Shown here: in pieces, positions 1 through 10,849 of the stretch | Position numbering within the stretch: position 1 is the stretch's first letter | How the letters are laid out: each line of letters starts with the position of its first letter | NCBI RefSeq assembly: GCF_905171765.1 | Contig: NC_053397.1 | Span: 111,865,295-111,929,294 of the forward strand | Reading direction: 5' to 3' | DNA length: 64,000 bases | Origin: Bufo bufo | Taxonomy: Eukaryota > Chordata > Amphibia > Anura > Bufonidae | Translations under genes and position numbers: made by a program | Notes under the pieces: model-generated | The model's input: the letters and a program-made list of their open reading frames with translations, nothing else | Database searches by the model: none | What the model was told of the DNA's origin: nothing

Positions 1-254
1 AATAACTTCACACGCTACCGTGCATTTCCAAATCTAATTCTGTCCGTAAAAGGGATACCTGTCATCCAGGGCCTAAATACTAGGCCTACAATTTATATTC
101 AGCTAAATCTGTCGTCACTGCTGTGCCTGTATTAGTGTAATACGGTACCTAAATAGATAGCCAGACAGTGTTAGGTGCCTGTAAAAAAAGGCCTGAATTT
201 GAATTCAATACATTGGGCCAAATAATTTTTTTCTTATTGTGGTAAACGGTAACA

Positions 255-3200
255 ATGAGGAAAAGTAAGGGACGCGGACGCGGACATGGTCGTGGTGGTG
301 TTAGTGGACCCTCTGGTGCTGGGAGAGGACGTGGCCGTTCTGCCGCAGCCACACGTCCTAGTGAACCAACTACCTCAGGTCCCAGTAGCAGCCAGAATTT
401 ACAGCGATATTTTGTGGGGCCCAATGCCGTTCTAAGGATGGTAAGGCCTGAGCAGGTACAGGCATTAGTCAATTGGGTGGCCGACAGTGGATCCAGCACG
501 TTCACATTATCTCCCACCCAGTTTTCTGCAGAAAGCGCACAGATGGCGCCTGAAAACCAAGCCCATCAGTCTGTCACATCACCCCCATGCATATCAGGGA
601 AACTGTCTGAGCCTCAAGTTATGTAGCAGTCTCTTATGCTGTTTGAAGACTCTGCTGGCAGGGTTTCCCAAGGGCATCCATCTAGCCCTTCCCCAGCGGT
701 GGAAGACATAGAATGCACTGACGCACAACCACTTATGTTTCCTGATGATGAGGACATGGGAATACCACCTCAGCACGTCTCTGATGATGACGAAACACAG
801 GTGCCAACTGCTGCGTCTTTCTGCAGTGTGCAGACTGAACAGGAGGTCAGGGAGGAAGACTGGGTGGAAGACGATGCAGGGGACGATGAGGTCCTAGACC
901 CCACATGGAATGAAGGTCGTGCCACTGACTTTCAGAATTCGGAGGAAGAGGCAGTGGTGAGACCGAGCCAACAGCGTAGCAAAAGTGGGAGCAGTGGGCA
1001 AAAGCAGAACACCCGCCGCCAAGAGAGTCCGTCTGCTACTGGCCACCGCCATCTGGGACCGAGCACCCCAAAGGCAGCTTCAAGGAGTTCCCTGGCGTGG
1101 CAGTTCTTCAAACAATGTGCTGACGACAAGACCCGAGTGGTTTGCACGCTGTGCCATCAGAGCCTGAAGCGAGGCATTAACGTTCTGAACCTTAGCACAA
1201 CCTGCATGACCAGGCACGCAAAGCATGAACTGCAGTGGAGTAAACACCTTAAAAACAAGGAACTCACTCAGGCTCCCCCTGCTACCTCTTCTGCTGCTGC
1301 CGCCTCGGCCTCTTCCTCCGCCTCTGGAGGAACGTTGGCACCTGCCGCCCAGCAAACAGAGGATGTACCACCAACACCACCACCTCCGTCACCAAGCATC
1401 TCAACCATGTCACACGGCAGCGTTCAGCTCTCCATCTCACAAGCATTTGAGAGAAAGCGTAAATTCCCACCTAGCCACCCTCAATCCCTGGCCCTGAATG
1501 CCAGCATTTCTAAACTACTGGCCTATGAAATGCTGTCATTCAGGCTGGTGGACACAGACAGCTTCAAACAGCTCATGTCGCTTGCTGTCCCACAGTATGT
1601 TGTTCCCAGCCGCCACTACTTCTCCAAGAGAGCCGTGCCTTCCCTGCACAACCAAGTATCCGATAAAATCAAGTGTGCACTGCGCAACGCCATCTGTGGC
1701 AAGGTCCACCTAACCACAGATACGTGGACCAGTAAGCACGGCCAGGGACGCTATATCTCCCTAACTGCACACTGGGTAAATGTAGTGGCGGCTGGGCCCC
1801 AGGCGAAGAGCTGTTTGGCGCACGTCCTTCCGCCGCCAAGGATCGCAGGGCAACATTCTTTGCCTCCTGTTGCCTCCTCCTCCTACTCGGCTTCCTCCTC
1901 CTCTTCTCCCACCTGCTCATCCAGTCAGCCACACACCTTCACCACCAACTTCAGCAAAGCCCGGGGTAAACGTCAGCACACCGCACAGGAGTTGTGGCGG
2001 GGTATAGAACAACAGACCGACGAGTGGTTGCTGCCGGTGAGCCTCAAGCCCGGCCTGGTGGTGTGCGATAATGGGCGAAATCTCATTGCAGCTCTGGGAC
2101 TAGCCGGTTTGACGCACATCCCTTGCCTGGCGCATGTGCTGAATTTGGTGGTGCAGAAGTTCATTCACAACTACACCGACATGTCAGAGCTGCTGCATAA
2201 AGTGCGGACCGTCTGTGCGCGCTTCCGGCGTTCACATCCTGCCGCTGCTCGCCTGTCTGCGCTACAGCGTAACTTCGGCCTTCCCGCTCACCGCCTCATA
2301 TGCGACGTGCCCACCAGGTGGAACTCCACCTTGCACATGCTGGACAGACTGTGCGAGCAGCAGCAGGCCATAGTGGAGTTTCAGCTGCAGCACGCACGGG
2401 TCAGTCGCACTGCGGAACAGCACCACTTCACCACCAATGACTGGGCCTCCATGCGAGACCTGTGTGCCCTGTTGCGCTGTTTCGAGTACTCCACCAACAT
2501 GGCCAGTGGCGATGACGCCGTTATCAGCGTTACAATACCACTTCTATGTTTTCTTGAGAAAACACTTAGGGCGATGATGGAAGAGGAGGTGGCCCAGGAG
2601 CAGGAGGAGGAGGAAGAGGGGTCATTTTTAGCACTTTCAGGCCAGTCTCTTAGAAGTGACTCAGAGGGAGTTTTTTTGCAACAGCAGAGGCCAGGTACAA
2701 ATGTGGCCAGACAGGGCCCACTACTGGAGGACGAGGAGGACGAGGATGAGGAGGAGGTGGAGGAGGATGAGGATGAAGCATGTTCACAGCGGGGTGGCAC
2801 CCAACGCAGCTCAGGCCCATCACTGGTGCGTGGCTGGGGGGAAACGCAGGACGATGACGATATGCCTCCCACAGAGGACAGCTTGTCCTTACCTCTGGGC
2901 AGCCTGGCACACATGAGCGACTACATGCTGCAGTGCCTGCGCAACGACAGCAGAGTTGCCCACATTTTAACGTGTGCTGACTACTGGGTTGCCACCCTGC
3001 TGGATCCCCGGTACAAAGACAATGTGCCCACCTTACTTCCTGCACTGGAGCGTGATAGAAAGATGCGCGAGTACAAGCACACGTTGGTAGACGCGCTACT
3101 GAGAGCATTCCCAAATGTCACAGGGGAACAAGTGGAAGCCCAAGGCAAAGGCAGAGGAGGAGCAAGAGGTCGCCAAAGCAGCTGTGTCACGGCCAGCTCC

Positions 3201-3605
3201 TCTGAGGGCAGGGTTAGCATGGCAGAGATGTGGAAAAGTTTTGTCACCACGCCACAGCTAACTGCACCACCACCTGATACGGAACGTGTTAGCAGGAGGC
3301 AACATTTCACTAACATGGTGGAACAGTACGTGTGCACACCCCTCCACATACTGACTGATGGTTCGGCCCCATTCAACTTCTGGGTCTCCAAATTGTCCAC
3401 GTGACCAGAGCTAGCCTTTTATGCCTTGGAGGTGCTGCCCTGCCCGGCGGCTAGCGTTTTGTCTGAACGTGTATTCAGCACGGCAGGGGGCGTCATTACA
3501 GACAAACGCAGCCGCCTGTCTACAGCCAATGTGGACAAGCTGACGTTCATAAAAATGAACCAAGCATGGATCCCACAGGACCTGTCCATCCCTTGTGCAG
3601 ATTAG
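255..3605 (+). pseudogene. hAT transposase (BED finger, RNase H-like core, dimerisation domain), two in-frame stops
   Basis: One reading frame runs from an ATG at 255 to a TAG at 3603-3605, about 1,117 codons, broken only by in-frame stops at 624-626 and 3402-3404. The N terminus is Arg/Gly-rich (GRGRGHGRGG). Around 1085-1230 lies a BED-type zinc finger (SSLAWQFF, CTLC, then a His pair). The core follows with LTTDTWTSK near 1710-1735, the CLAHVLNLVVQ motif near 2125-2160 and PTRWNSTLHML near 2310-2340. An acidic Glu/Asp-rich insertion sits near 2575-2790. The hAT dimerisation domain (PELAFYALEVL, SVLSERVFSTAGG) lies after the second stop, which replaces what is usually a Trp codon in this position of the family. 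In the cell the protein would bind element ends and catalyse cut-and-paste transposition; as read here it would be truncated twice. Alternative: the first stop could lie in an intron. Confidence 0.88.
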
Positions 3606-3718
3606 ACATTTATAACTACCTCCCCTTAACCATATATTATTGTACTCCAGGGCACTTCCTCATTCAATCCTTTTTTTTTTATTTTACCATTATATTGCGG
3701 GGCAACCCAAAGTTGAAT

Positions 3719-4920
3719 GAACCTCTCCTCTGTCTGGGTGCTGGGGCCTAAAAATATCTGACAGTGGCCTGTTCCAGTGTTGGGTGACATGAAGCCTGAT
3801 TCTCTGCTATGACATGAAGCCTGATTCTCTGCTATGGGACCTCTCTCCTCTGTCTGGGTGCCGGGGCCTAAAAATATCTGACAATGGCCTGTTCCAGTGT
3901 TGGGTGACATGAAGCCTGATTCTCTGCTATGACATGAAGCCTGATTCTCTGCTATGGGACCTCTCTCCTCTGTCTGGGTGACGGGGCCTAAAAATATCTG
4001 ACAGTGGCCTGTTCCAGTGGTGGGTGACGTGAAGCCTGATTCTCTGCTATGCCATGAAGCCTGATTCTCTGCTATGACATGAAGCCTGATTCTCTGCTAT
4101 GGGACCTCTCTCCTCTGTCTGGGTGCCGGGGCCTAAATATCTGACAATGGCCTATTCCAGTGGTGGGTGACGTGAAGCCTGATTCTCTGCTATGACATGA
4201 AGCCTGATTCTCTGCTATGACTTGAAGCCTGATTCTCTGCTATGACTTGAAGCCTGATTCTCTGCTATGACATGAAGCCTGATTCTCTGCTATGGGACCT
4301 CTCTCCTCTGTCTGGGTGCCGGGGCATAAATATCTGACAATGGCCTGTTCCAGTGTTGGGTGACGTGAAGCCTGATTCTCTGCTATGACATGAAGCCTGA
4401 TTCTCTGCTATGACTTGAAGCCTGATTCTCTGCTATGACATGAAGCCTGATTCTCTGCTATGGGACCTCTCTCCTCTGTCTGGGTGACGGGGCCTAAATA
4501 TCTGACAATGGCCTGTTCCAGTGGTGGGTGACGTGAAGCCTGATTCTCTGCTATGACATGAAGCCTGATTCTCTGCTATGACTTGAAGCCTGATTCTCTG
4601 CTATGACATGAAGCCTGATTCTCTGCTATGGGACCTCTCTCCTCTGTCTGGGTGCCGGGGCTTAAATATCTGACAATGGCCTGTTCCAGTGGTGTGTGAC
4701 GTGAAGCCTGATTCTCTGCTATGACATGAAGCCTGATTCTCTGCTATGACTTGAAGCCTGATTCTCTGCTATGACTTGAAGCCTGATTCTCTGCTATGGG
4801 ACCTCTCTCCTCTGTCTGGGTGCCGGGGCCTAAATATCTGACAATGGCCTGTTCCAGTGGTGGGTGACGTGAAGCCTGATTCTCTGCTATGACATGAAGC
4901 CTGATTCTCTGCGATGAGAC
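3719..4920 (+). repeat. Higher-order minisatellite: about 70-bp spacer plus 2-5 copies of a 25-bp module
   Basis: Eight blocks begin with the ACCTCTC(C)TCTGTCTGGG leader, at about 3719, 3838, 3958, 4102, 4295, 4463, 4631 and 4799. Each block has a roughly 70-bp spacer followed by 25-bp modules of the form GA(C)ATGAAGCCTGATTCTC. Module counts are 2, 2, 3, 5, 4, 4, 4, 2, which explains block lengths of about 119, 120, 144, 193, 168, 168, 168 and 117. The first module of later blocks usually reads gacgtg, inner ones gacatg or gacttg. It lies downstream of the transposase stop in the 3' part of the hAT element. Confidence 0.92.
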
Positions 4921-5225
4921 CTCTCTCCAATTGATATTGGTTAATTTTAATTTATTTTATTTTTATCTTAATTAATTTCCCTAACCACATTTGTTTGCAG
5001 GGGATTTACCTACATTTTGCTGCCTTTTGCAGCCCTCTAGCCCTTTCCTGGGCTATTTTACAGCCTTTTTAGTGCCGAAAAGTTCGGGTCCCCATTAACT
5101 TCAATGGGGTTCGGGTTCGGGGCGAAGTTCGGGTCGAGTTCGGATCCCGAACCCGAACATTTCCGGGAAGTTCGGCCGAACTTCTCGAACCCGAACATCC
5201 AGGTGTTCGCTCAACTCTATTTATG

Positions 5226-5745
5226 AGCTTTAGTTTTTTTTGTAACCTTTTATGTGGTACATTGTCAAATGCTTTGGAGAAGTCCAGATATACGACTTCC
5301 ATTGATTCGCCACGGTCAAGTCTTGAACTTATCTCCTCATAGAAACTGATTAAATTAGTTTGACATGACCTATCCCTCAGGAAGCCATGCTGATATGGCG
5401 TTATTTGCTTATTTTTATTGAGGTACTCCAAGATAGCATCTCTTAGAAAACCTTCAAACAGTTTACCCATGACTGATGTTAAACTTACCGACCTATAGTT
5501 TACGGGCTCTGTTTTTGGACCTTTTTTGAATATTGGCAGCACATTTGCTATGCGCCAATCCTGTGAAACACTCCCTGTCAGTATAGAGTCCTTAAATATC
5601 AGAATTAAGGGTCTGGCTAAGACATTACTTAATTGTCTTAGGATATGGGGGAGTATGCCATCTGTTCCCGGCGATTTGTCTATTCTAATCTTTTTAAGAC
5701 GCCGCTGTATTTCTTGCTGGGGTCAGACAGGGCACTTTTAATGGG
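5226..5745 (-). pseudogene. CR1 reverse transcriptase, N-terminal fragment
   Basis: The minus-strand frame contains the LINE RT signatures PVNYRSVSLTSVMGKL, QHGFLRDRSCQTNLISF and VVYLDFSKAFDNVPHKRL, the RT fingers and the first catalytic Asp motif of the CR1 clade. The family RT would copy element RNA at a nicked chromosomal target. The fragment stops at the hAT junction at 5219, before the FADD catalytic box, so it cannot be functional. Upstream (5545-5745) the family resemblance continues weakly without one open frame. Confidence 0.85.
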
Positions 5746-5799
5746 GAATTTACTTTTACATTCTGTATTTCATCTGACAGTTTATTTTCTTGAGTGAGT

Positions 5800-6453
5800 A
5801 CAGTGGAGAAAAAGATAAAAGAAAGACAGGAGGCAGTGCCTCATGTGTGGTGTTGTATCATAAAATCATAAAATAATAGTAAGAACTCTTACCAGAAAAT
5901 GTTGTGAAAAGTCACAACACCTATATGTAGGCTGTGCTGATTTTCCCGATCAGCGTGCGGTGTGCCTGCGCTGCTGCCTAGGTTCCAGCCCGTGCTGTGA
6001 GAGCATTCGTTGGGGAGAGATATCGATGCAGAAGAAGAAAGAAACTGAACCTTTCGGATGGCGCTGTCAGCAGGAGTCGGAAGCAGGTAAGTATTGGTAA
6101 CACAATACTTTTTATTTACAGTCGACGCATTTCAGGGGCGGAGAGCCCCCTTCATCAGGACAATATACAACATGAAGCAGCATTCACATATAGCGGTTAT
6201 TTAAACCCAAAATTGGCGCGTGAGACCCAGGAAAGGTGGAGCGGAGGGAGGGAGAGGGGCGGGGAATGGGAGTGTATCACGGACAATGAAAAACGTCATC
6301 AAGCATTCGAGGTCCCTACGGACCTGTTTGGTAATAGAGCTGGTTTCTTTTAGAAGATATTCATTGTAGAGCGTACTGTGAAATATGACAGTACTAATGT
6401 AGTAGGATTGGCCGCATTTTGAATTGTCTGCAAAATATGACAGTGGAGAAAAA
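5800..6453. mobile_element. PLE-like terminal fragment with 14-bp target duplication
   Basis: The string acagtggagaaaaa occurs at 5800-5813 and again at 6440-6453, directly flanking 626 bp of unrelated sequence inside the CR1. The insert contains a spaced motif block near 6100-6165 (cgcatttcaggggcggagag then cccccttcatcagga). It resembles the 'gcgtttcgg ... ttcatcaagg' blocks seen elsewhere in this window next to Penelope-like sequences (24.7, 46.5, 48.2, 53.1 kb). No coding frame is recognised. The PLE assignment is by that resemblance only. Confidence 0.55.
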
Positions 6454-7019
6454 AATATTTAATAGCTTTGCTTTTTCTTCAACGCTCTCTGCAACTCCAT
6501 CATTACTCTGTAAAAGGCTGACACCTTAAGATTTATACTTTTTACCATTTAAATAATTGAAGAACATTTTTGGGTTAGTTTTACTCTCTTTGGCAATTAA
6601 TCTTTCGGTCTCCAGTTTGGCTTCTTTTATTTGTCGTTTACATATTCAAATTGTTTCAATGATTCCTCACTACCCTCCTGTTTTAGTGATTTAAATGCTT
6701 TCTTTTTGTCACTCTTAGTTGGCTAAATTTTGCTTGTTTGAAGTTTGGTATTTTTGTTCCTCCATGAAGAAACACTCTTTTGAATGACAATTGGAAGGTT
6801 ATTACTTTATGGTCACTATTTCCCAGGTGTCCCCAACCTGCACATCTGTTATTTTGTCAGGTCTGATGGTTAATACTAAGTCCAGTGTGGCCGTCCCTCT
6901 AGTCGGGTCCTGAACCAGTTGAGAAAGGTAATTGTCTTTGGTTATTGCCAACAACCTGTTTCCTTTATGGGATGTACAGGTTTCAGAGTATATCTGGGTA
7001 GTTGAAGTCCCCCATTATG
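6454..7019 (-). pseudogene. CR1 ORF2 interdomain region, heavily decayed
   Basis: This stretch continues the minus-strand CR1 between the endonuclease (7020-7500) and the RT fragment. It has no long open frame. Short blocks such as a Pro/Thr region around 6820-6910 are consistent with the C-terminal part of the endonuclease. Nothing else is recognisable. Confidence 0.6.
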
Positions 7020-7500
7020 ATTTGCCGCCTCATCTATTTAGTTTACATGTAGATTTTTTGTGGACTCTGGTATATTAGGTGGCTTATAATAAACTCCTAT
7101 CAGTATTTTATTATTGTTTTTTCCTCCATGTATTTCTATCCACAGTGACTCCACATGTTCATGTCCCTCACTTATATCTTCCCGGAGAGTAGGATTTAGA
7201 CAGGACTTTATATAAAAAGTCAAACCCCTCCCCCTCTCTGGTTTTGACAATCTTTTCTAAACAGACTGTAACCCTGTATGTTAACCACCCAGTCATAGCT
7301 ATCATTCAGCCATGTCTCAGTTATTCTCACTATGTCATAGTCCTTCTCACACATCACTAATTCCAGTTTACCAGTTTTATTAGTCAGGATTCTGGCATTA
7401 GTATACATACATTTAAGAGGTTTATGTATATTTTTTACCCTACACCTTTCCTTATGAACTGTTCTAGTCCCTCCTTTCATTCCTCCCCTAGTTCCACTAT
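7020..7500 (-). pseudogene. CR1 AP-endonuclease domain fragments
   Basis: Two overlapping minus-strand frames (7480-7220 and 7250-7038) together encode the start of a CR1 endonuclease: MYTNARILTNKTGKLEL, ITETWLNDSYDWVVNIQGY, FRKDCQNQRGGGV, then IGVYYKPPN. These match the order of CR1 ORF2 N-terminal blocks (N of metal site 1, ITETW with the catalytic Glu, GYxLFRRD, YRPPN). The frame changes near 7230. The family enzyme nicks target DNA to prime reverse transcription; this copy is broken. Confidence 0.85.
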
Positions 7501-7560
7501 CTTCCCCTCCTATAACGTAATTACTCTCCCCCCCTAGTCCCTAGTTTAAACACTCCTCCA

Positions 7561-7823
7561 ACCTTCTAGCCAAGTGAGGTAGCTAGCTTGGTAACAGAAA
7601 GCTGGGTAGAAGGAAGAGTGCCAGGGAGGCTAGTCCTGATCTGACACACCTCAACAAGTTTGCAAGGTTGGCAGATGAGGGAGATGTCGGTTCAGGGAGA
7701 GGACTGCTGCAGCAAGACACTTCCATTGCCTGTCAGGGGATTGTCAGCTCCAGTAAGCAGGGTACCAGAAGAGCAGGACAGGCCAGACAGATGCAGGTGG
7801 TGGGAGACTCAATCCTTAGGGGT
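7561..7823 (+). pseudogene. CR1 ORF1 fragment with esterase block I (GDSILRG)
   Basis: On the plus strand the frame reads through SRKLG-like sequence into QMQVVGDSILRGC at about 7790-7823. GDSIL is the catalytic-serine block of the SGNH/GDSL esterase-like domain carried by ORF1 of many vertebrate CR1 elements. The matching continuation (HIGTND block) is found at 13717 onward, beyond the LTR element that splits the gene. It lies head to head with the minus-strand ORF2 remnant at 5220-7560, suggesting a 5' inversion of one insertion. Confidence 0.75.
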
Positions 7824-8057
7824 TGTAAGGGATCATCTCTTTTCAGGGGGTCACACTCACAGATATCTTCGCAGACACGATTATAATGTCCAAACTCTTG
7901 CTTTATTTCAGACACTTTAGCAAAGCACAGGTTAAGAAGTCGCAGCTTCAACTTATCACGTGTGACATCCACACAAAATAACAAACGCTTGCCCGGCTAG
8001 GCTCTAACTAAACACAAGTGTATCCCTGACTCACCTAGAGAGCCCTGTTCACACATA
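7824..8057 (-). repeat. 3' LTR (truncated) of the myosin-carrying element
   Basis: This segment matches 12953-13333 of the right LTR once the 13127-13273 MITE and its duplicated 8 bp are removed, apart from a short indel near 7860. Identity ends at 8058, where the coding region of the myosin-like ORF begins. On the minus strand the missing part is the upstream (U3) half, so the ORF runs straight into the downstream LTR half and stops inside it (8035-8037). Confidence 0.75.
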
Positions 8058-8664
8058 GCACTTCTCTTTTTTCTTTAGTCCCCACAGGGGTTACCTCAGG
8101 TTTGGCTTCAGTATCAGAGTCTTCTGCTTCTTCCACATCAGCCCTATCAACTGGTTCAGCAGATACATCTTCTATCTTCTTCTCTGCCTCAGCCGGCACC
8201 ACGGCGCCACCATCTCCAGTCCCATTCTTAACAGGCTCTGACTTCTTGACACCTTCCAGAGGATCTTCCTCTTCCGGTTTCTCATTTTCTTCCACCTGCT
8301 GTGCAGGAGCCCGCTTAGGCTTCTCCAACTCATAGATGGCATCTTTTGAGCTCATGAGAGCTTCCATCTCTGCTCTGAGTTGCTTGTTCAGCCTCTCTAA
8401 TTCATTTCGCTCCTCAAGCACTTCTTCAAGGGCTCTAGCCAAGGAGAGGGCCTTGGACTCTTTCTCCCGAGCATCAGCCTCCGCTCGGTCATGTTCTTCG
8501 GCATACCAAGCCGATATGTATTTCTCTGCAGCCAGGAGCTGGCCAAACTTCTGTTCCTTCTTAGTTTTTCGCACTAGCATTGTTGGAAGCGCCCCACTCT
8601 TGGGCCTCCTGTTCCAGCGGCTCTTTACTCTGTTCTGCTGCCGCATCAGCCGAAGGAGTACCAC
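8035..8664 (-). CDS. Captured class II non-muscle myosin heavy chain coiled-coil fragment fused to acidic tail
   Basis: The 209-residue frame contains a block (residues ~33-126, bases ~8568-8287) that reads as myosin II rod: [64 protein letters not shown] and [15 protein letters not shown]. The order and spacing match the non-muscle/smooth muscle heavy chain tail (MYH9/10/11 group), about four residues shorter after SSKD. The genomic block has no introns over ~280 bp, as expected for an mRNA-derived copy. Heptad structure is kept for most of the block, but Pro appears at KPKRAPA and a Trp replaces a charged residue, so it has diverged. After residue ~127 comes a Glu/Pro/Asp/Lys-rich tail of no known family. 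No motor domain is present. The start Met is uncertain; the frame joins the upstream gag-like frame by a shift near 8570. Function unknown. Confidence 0.8.
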   Translation of the reverse strand: MVLLRLMRQQNRVKSRWNRRPKSGALPTMLVRKTKKEQKFGQLLAAEKYISAWYAEEHDRAEADAREKESKALSLARALEEVLEERNELERLNKQLRAEMEALMSSKDAIYELEKPKRAPAQQVEENEKPEEEDPLEGVKKSEPVKNGTGDGGAVVPAEAEKKIEDVSAEPVDRADVEEAEDSDTEAKPEVTPVGTKEKREVLCVNRAL

Positions 8665-9019
8665 CCTTCTCCTTTAGACACTTTGTGGGATTTCCACCCA
8701 GGGACTCTTCAAGCCCATTGTCGATGTCGACTACAGACTTCCGTGTCTTTCTGGAGTCTTTGCTCTTCTCCGGGACACCAGGCAGTAGACCCTTCAGTTC
8801 ACTCATCTTTTCCGGGGTCTCTTCTTTTGACCCTTTTGCAGCCTTCTTCAATGTCTTTATGATGACAACTAGTCCCTTCTCTATCGTATCTAGGGACCGT
8901 GTGGAGAGAGAGAAATCATCTTCATGATTGCAGCTGTACTGACAGGTCAGGTCATCTACCGCTGCCTGAATATGGGTCTCAGACACTAGGCTGGCGTCTC
9001 CCCACTCAACTCTAGTCAC
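8561..9019 (-). CDS. Unrecognised gag-like/linker ORF upstream of the myosin segment
   Basis: This 152-residue frame begins at the edge of the hAT insertion (9027) and continues, on the minus strand, the frames found at 11067-12680. It is hydrophilic and rich in Lys, Glu and Ser ([32 protein letters not shown]). The early part has short amphipathic stretches. It ends at a TAA directly where the myosin-like frame opens in the +1 register, so the two were probably one protein or are joined by frameshift. No cysteine knuckle, protease or polymerase motif is visible. I do not recognise the family. Confidence 0.45.
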   Translation of the reverse strand: MTRVEWGDASLVSETHIQAAVDDLTCQYSCNHEDDFSLSTRSLDTIEKGLVVIIKTLKKAAKGSKEETPEKMSELKGLLPGVPEKSKDSRKTRKSVVDIDNGLEESLGGNPTKCLKEKGGTPSADAAAEQSKEPLEQEAQEWGASNNASAKN

Positions 9020-9160
9020 GTCAGGTCAGGGCCGGTGCAAGGATTTTTGCCGCCCTAGGCAAGATAAAAATTGACGCCCCCCCCCCCCCCCCCTTATCAG
9101 ATGATCTGCCCATATCATGTTCCACCCCTTTCTCAGTTTTTAAATTAAAAGAACTGCTAT

Positions 9161-9383
9161 GTTTCCTTTAGGGTTAATCCAGCTTCTTGTAGCCGTCTCT
9201 TTTTGCGGAACGGAATTGCGGACCCGGATCCGCAATTCCGATCCTGAAAAAAATAGAACATGTCCTATTCTTGTCCGCAATAGTGCCGGCAATGTGCGGT
9301 CCGCAAAGTGCGGAACGCACATTGCCGCTGTCCGTGTTTTGTGGATCCGCAAAACACACACGGATGTGTGAATGGACCCTAAA
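9161..9383. mobile_element. Palindromic MITE remnant ('gggtccattcacac' family)
   Basis: Self-complementary segments rich in TCCGCAA/TTGCGGA occur either side of a central gaacatgtcctattcttgtc block, ending in tgtgaatggaccct. The same layout occurs at 31618-31945, where both ends are better preserved. Frames in this interval are shadows of the palindrome. Confidence 0.6.
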
Positions 9384-9527
9384 TGTGAGGTAAATTAGTT
9401 TCCAATGTAGTATTAATAACTAAACAATTACATAATAAACATATTGCATTGTCTACTTACCACCAGGACAATAAGATGATCTGGTCTCTGGCTGCAGTCT
9501 GGCTCTTGGTCTGGCTCTGGGGACTCC

Positions 9528-10672
9528 CTTGTCACTCTCATTATTCCCCCCCCCTCTCCCTTGTCACTCATTATTTCCACCCCCCCTCCCCACTCATTAT
9601 TTCCACCCCCCCTCCCCCTTGTCACTCATTATTTCCACCCCCCTTGTCACTCATTATTCCCCCCCCCTTGTCACTCATTATTTCCCCCCCTTGTCACTCA
9701 TTATTCTCCCCCCCCTTGTCACTCATTATTCCCCCCCTTGTCACTCATTATTCCCCCCCCTTGTCACTCATTATTCCCCCCCCCTGTCACTCATTATCCC
9801 CCCCTTGTCACTCATTATTTCCCCCCCCTTGTCACTCATTATTCCCCCCCCTTGTCACTCATTATTCCCCCCCTTGTCACTCATTATTTCCCCCCCTTGT
9901 TACTCATTATTTCCCCCCCTTGTCACTCATTATTCCCCCCCTTGTCACTCATTATTCCCCCCCCTTGTCACTCATTATTCCCCCCCCTTGTCACTCATTA
10001 TTCCCCCCCCTTGTCACTCATATTCTCCCCCCCCTTGTCACTCATATTCTCCCCCCCCTTGTCACTCATTATTCCCCCCCCCCTTGTCACTCATTATTCC
10101 CCCCCCCTTGTCACTCATTATTCCCCCCCCCTTGTCACTCATTATTCCGACCCCCTTGTCACTCATTATTCCGACCCCCTTGTCACTCATTATTCCCCCC
10201 CCCTTGTCACTCATTATTCCCCCCCCCCTTGTCACTCATTATTCCCCCCCCTTGTCACTCATTATTTCCCCCCCCCTTGTCACTCATTATTCCCCCCCCC
10301 TTGTCACTCATTATTTCCCCCCCCCTTGTCACTCATTATTCCCCCCCTTGTTACTCATTATTTCCCCCCCTTGTCACTCATTATTCCCCCCCTTGTCACT
10401 CATTATCCCCCCCTTGTCACTCATTATTCTCCCCCCCTTGTCACTCATTATTCCCCCCCCTTGTCACTCATTATTCCCCCCCCTTGTCACTCATTATTCT
10501 CCCCCCCTTGTCACTCATTATTTCCCCCCCCCTTGTCACTCATTATTCACCCCCCCTTGTCACTCATTATTCCCCCCCCTTGTCACTCATTATTCCCCCC
10601 CCTTGTCACTCATTATTTCCCCCCCCCTTGTCACTCATTATTCCCCCCCCCTTGTCACTCATTCTACCCCCA
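9528..10672 (+). repeat. Minisatellite of about 20 bp (cttgtcactcattattccccccc)
   Basis: More than fifty tandem copies of CTTGTCACTCATTATT followed by a run of 5-9 C. Length variation is almost entirely in the C-run, and interspersed variants (tttcccc, ttctccc, ttccgaccc) form local clusters. Because the C-run length varies, three frames stay open for 370-450 codons; these Pro/Ser/His/Leu-rich frames are not believable genes. Confidence 0.95.
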
Positions 10673-10678
10673 CCTCTA

Positions 10679-10849
10679 GTGTAGCGTGGCCGAGCTCTGT
10701 TCGATCCGCGGTACAGGAGCATTTGTTTCCTGTACCCGACCGGACTGACAGGAAGTGCACACTAAGTGAGCACTTCCTGTCAGTCCGGCCGGGTACAGGA
10801 AACAAAAGCTCCTGTACCGCGGACCGAACAGAGCTCGGCCACGCTACAT
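10679..10849. repeat. Palindrome, arms about 80 bp
   Basis: The sequence tgtagcgtggccgagctctg at the left edge is the reverse complement of cagagctcggccacgctaca at the right edge, and complementarity continues inward (ggtacaggagc / gctcctgtacc; cactaagtgagcacttcctg centre). It lies just right of the minisatellite within the hAT element and would form a long hairpin in RNA or cruciform in DNA. Confidence 0.9.

Larger units (their letters stand above)
1..5219 (+). mobile_element. Decayed autonomous hAT DNA transposon, left end outside window
   Basis: The segment holds a hAT transposase reading frame (255-3605), a minisatellite (3719-4920) and a GC-rich subterminal block of TTCGGG/CCGAAC motifs at 5085-5215. 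It ends in TCAACTCTA at 5219, whose reverse complement TAGAGTTGAGCGAA looks like a hAT terminal repeat. Beyond 5219 a CR1 LINE reading frame begins abruptly, as expected at an insertion edge. The left terminus is not in the window, so the 8-bp target duplication (expected to match tttatgag at 5220-5227) cannot be tested here. Confidence 0.8.
5220..7560 (-). mobile_element. CR1-type LINE remnant (endonuclease to reverse transcriptase N-terminal half), minus strand
   Basis: Reading the minus strand from 7560 down gives an inter-ORF or ORF1-tail segment, an AP-type endonuclease and then the first half of a reverse transcriptase. The 3' half is missing because the hAT element ending at 5219 cuts it. 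A 626-bp segment (5814-6439) flanked by a 14-bp duplication interrupts it between the endonuclease and RT parts. Frames are broken throughout, so it is a fossil. Confidence 0.85.

Noticed and set aside
3719..4920. CRISPR-like array of short repeats
   Set aside because: Spacers are constant rather than unique and the modules are directly tandem; vertebrate context. It is a minisatellite.
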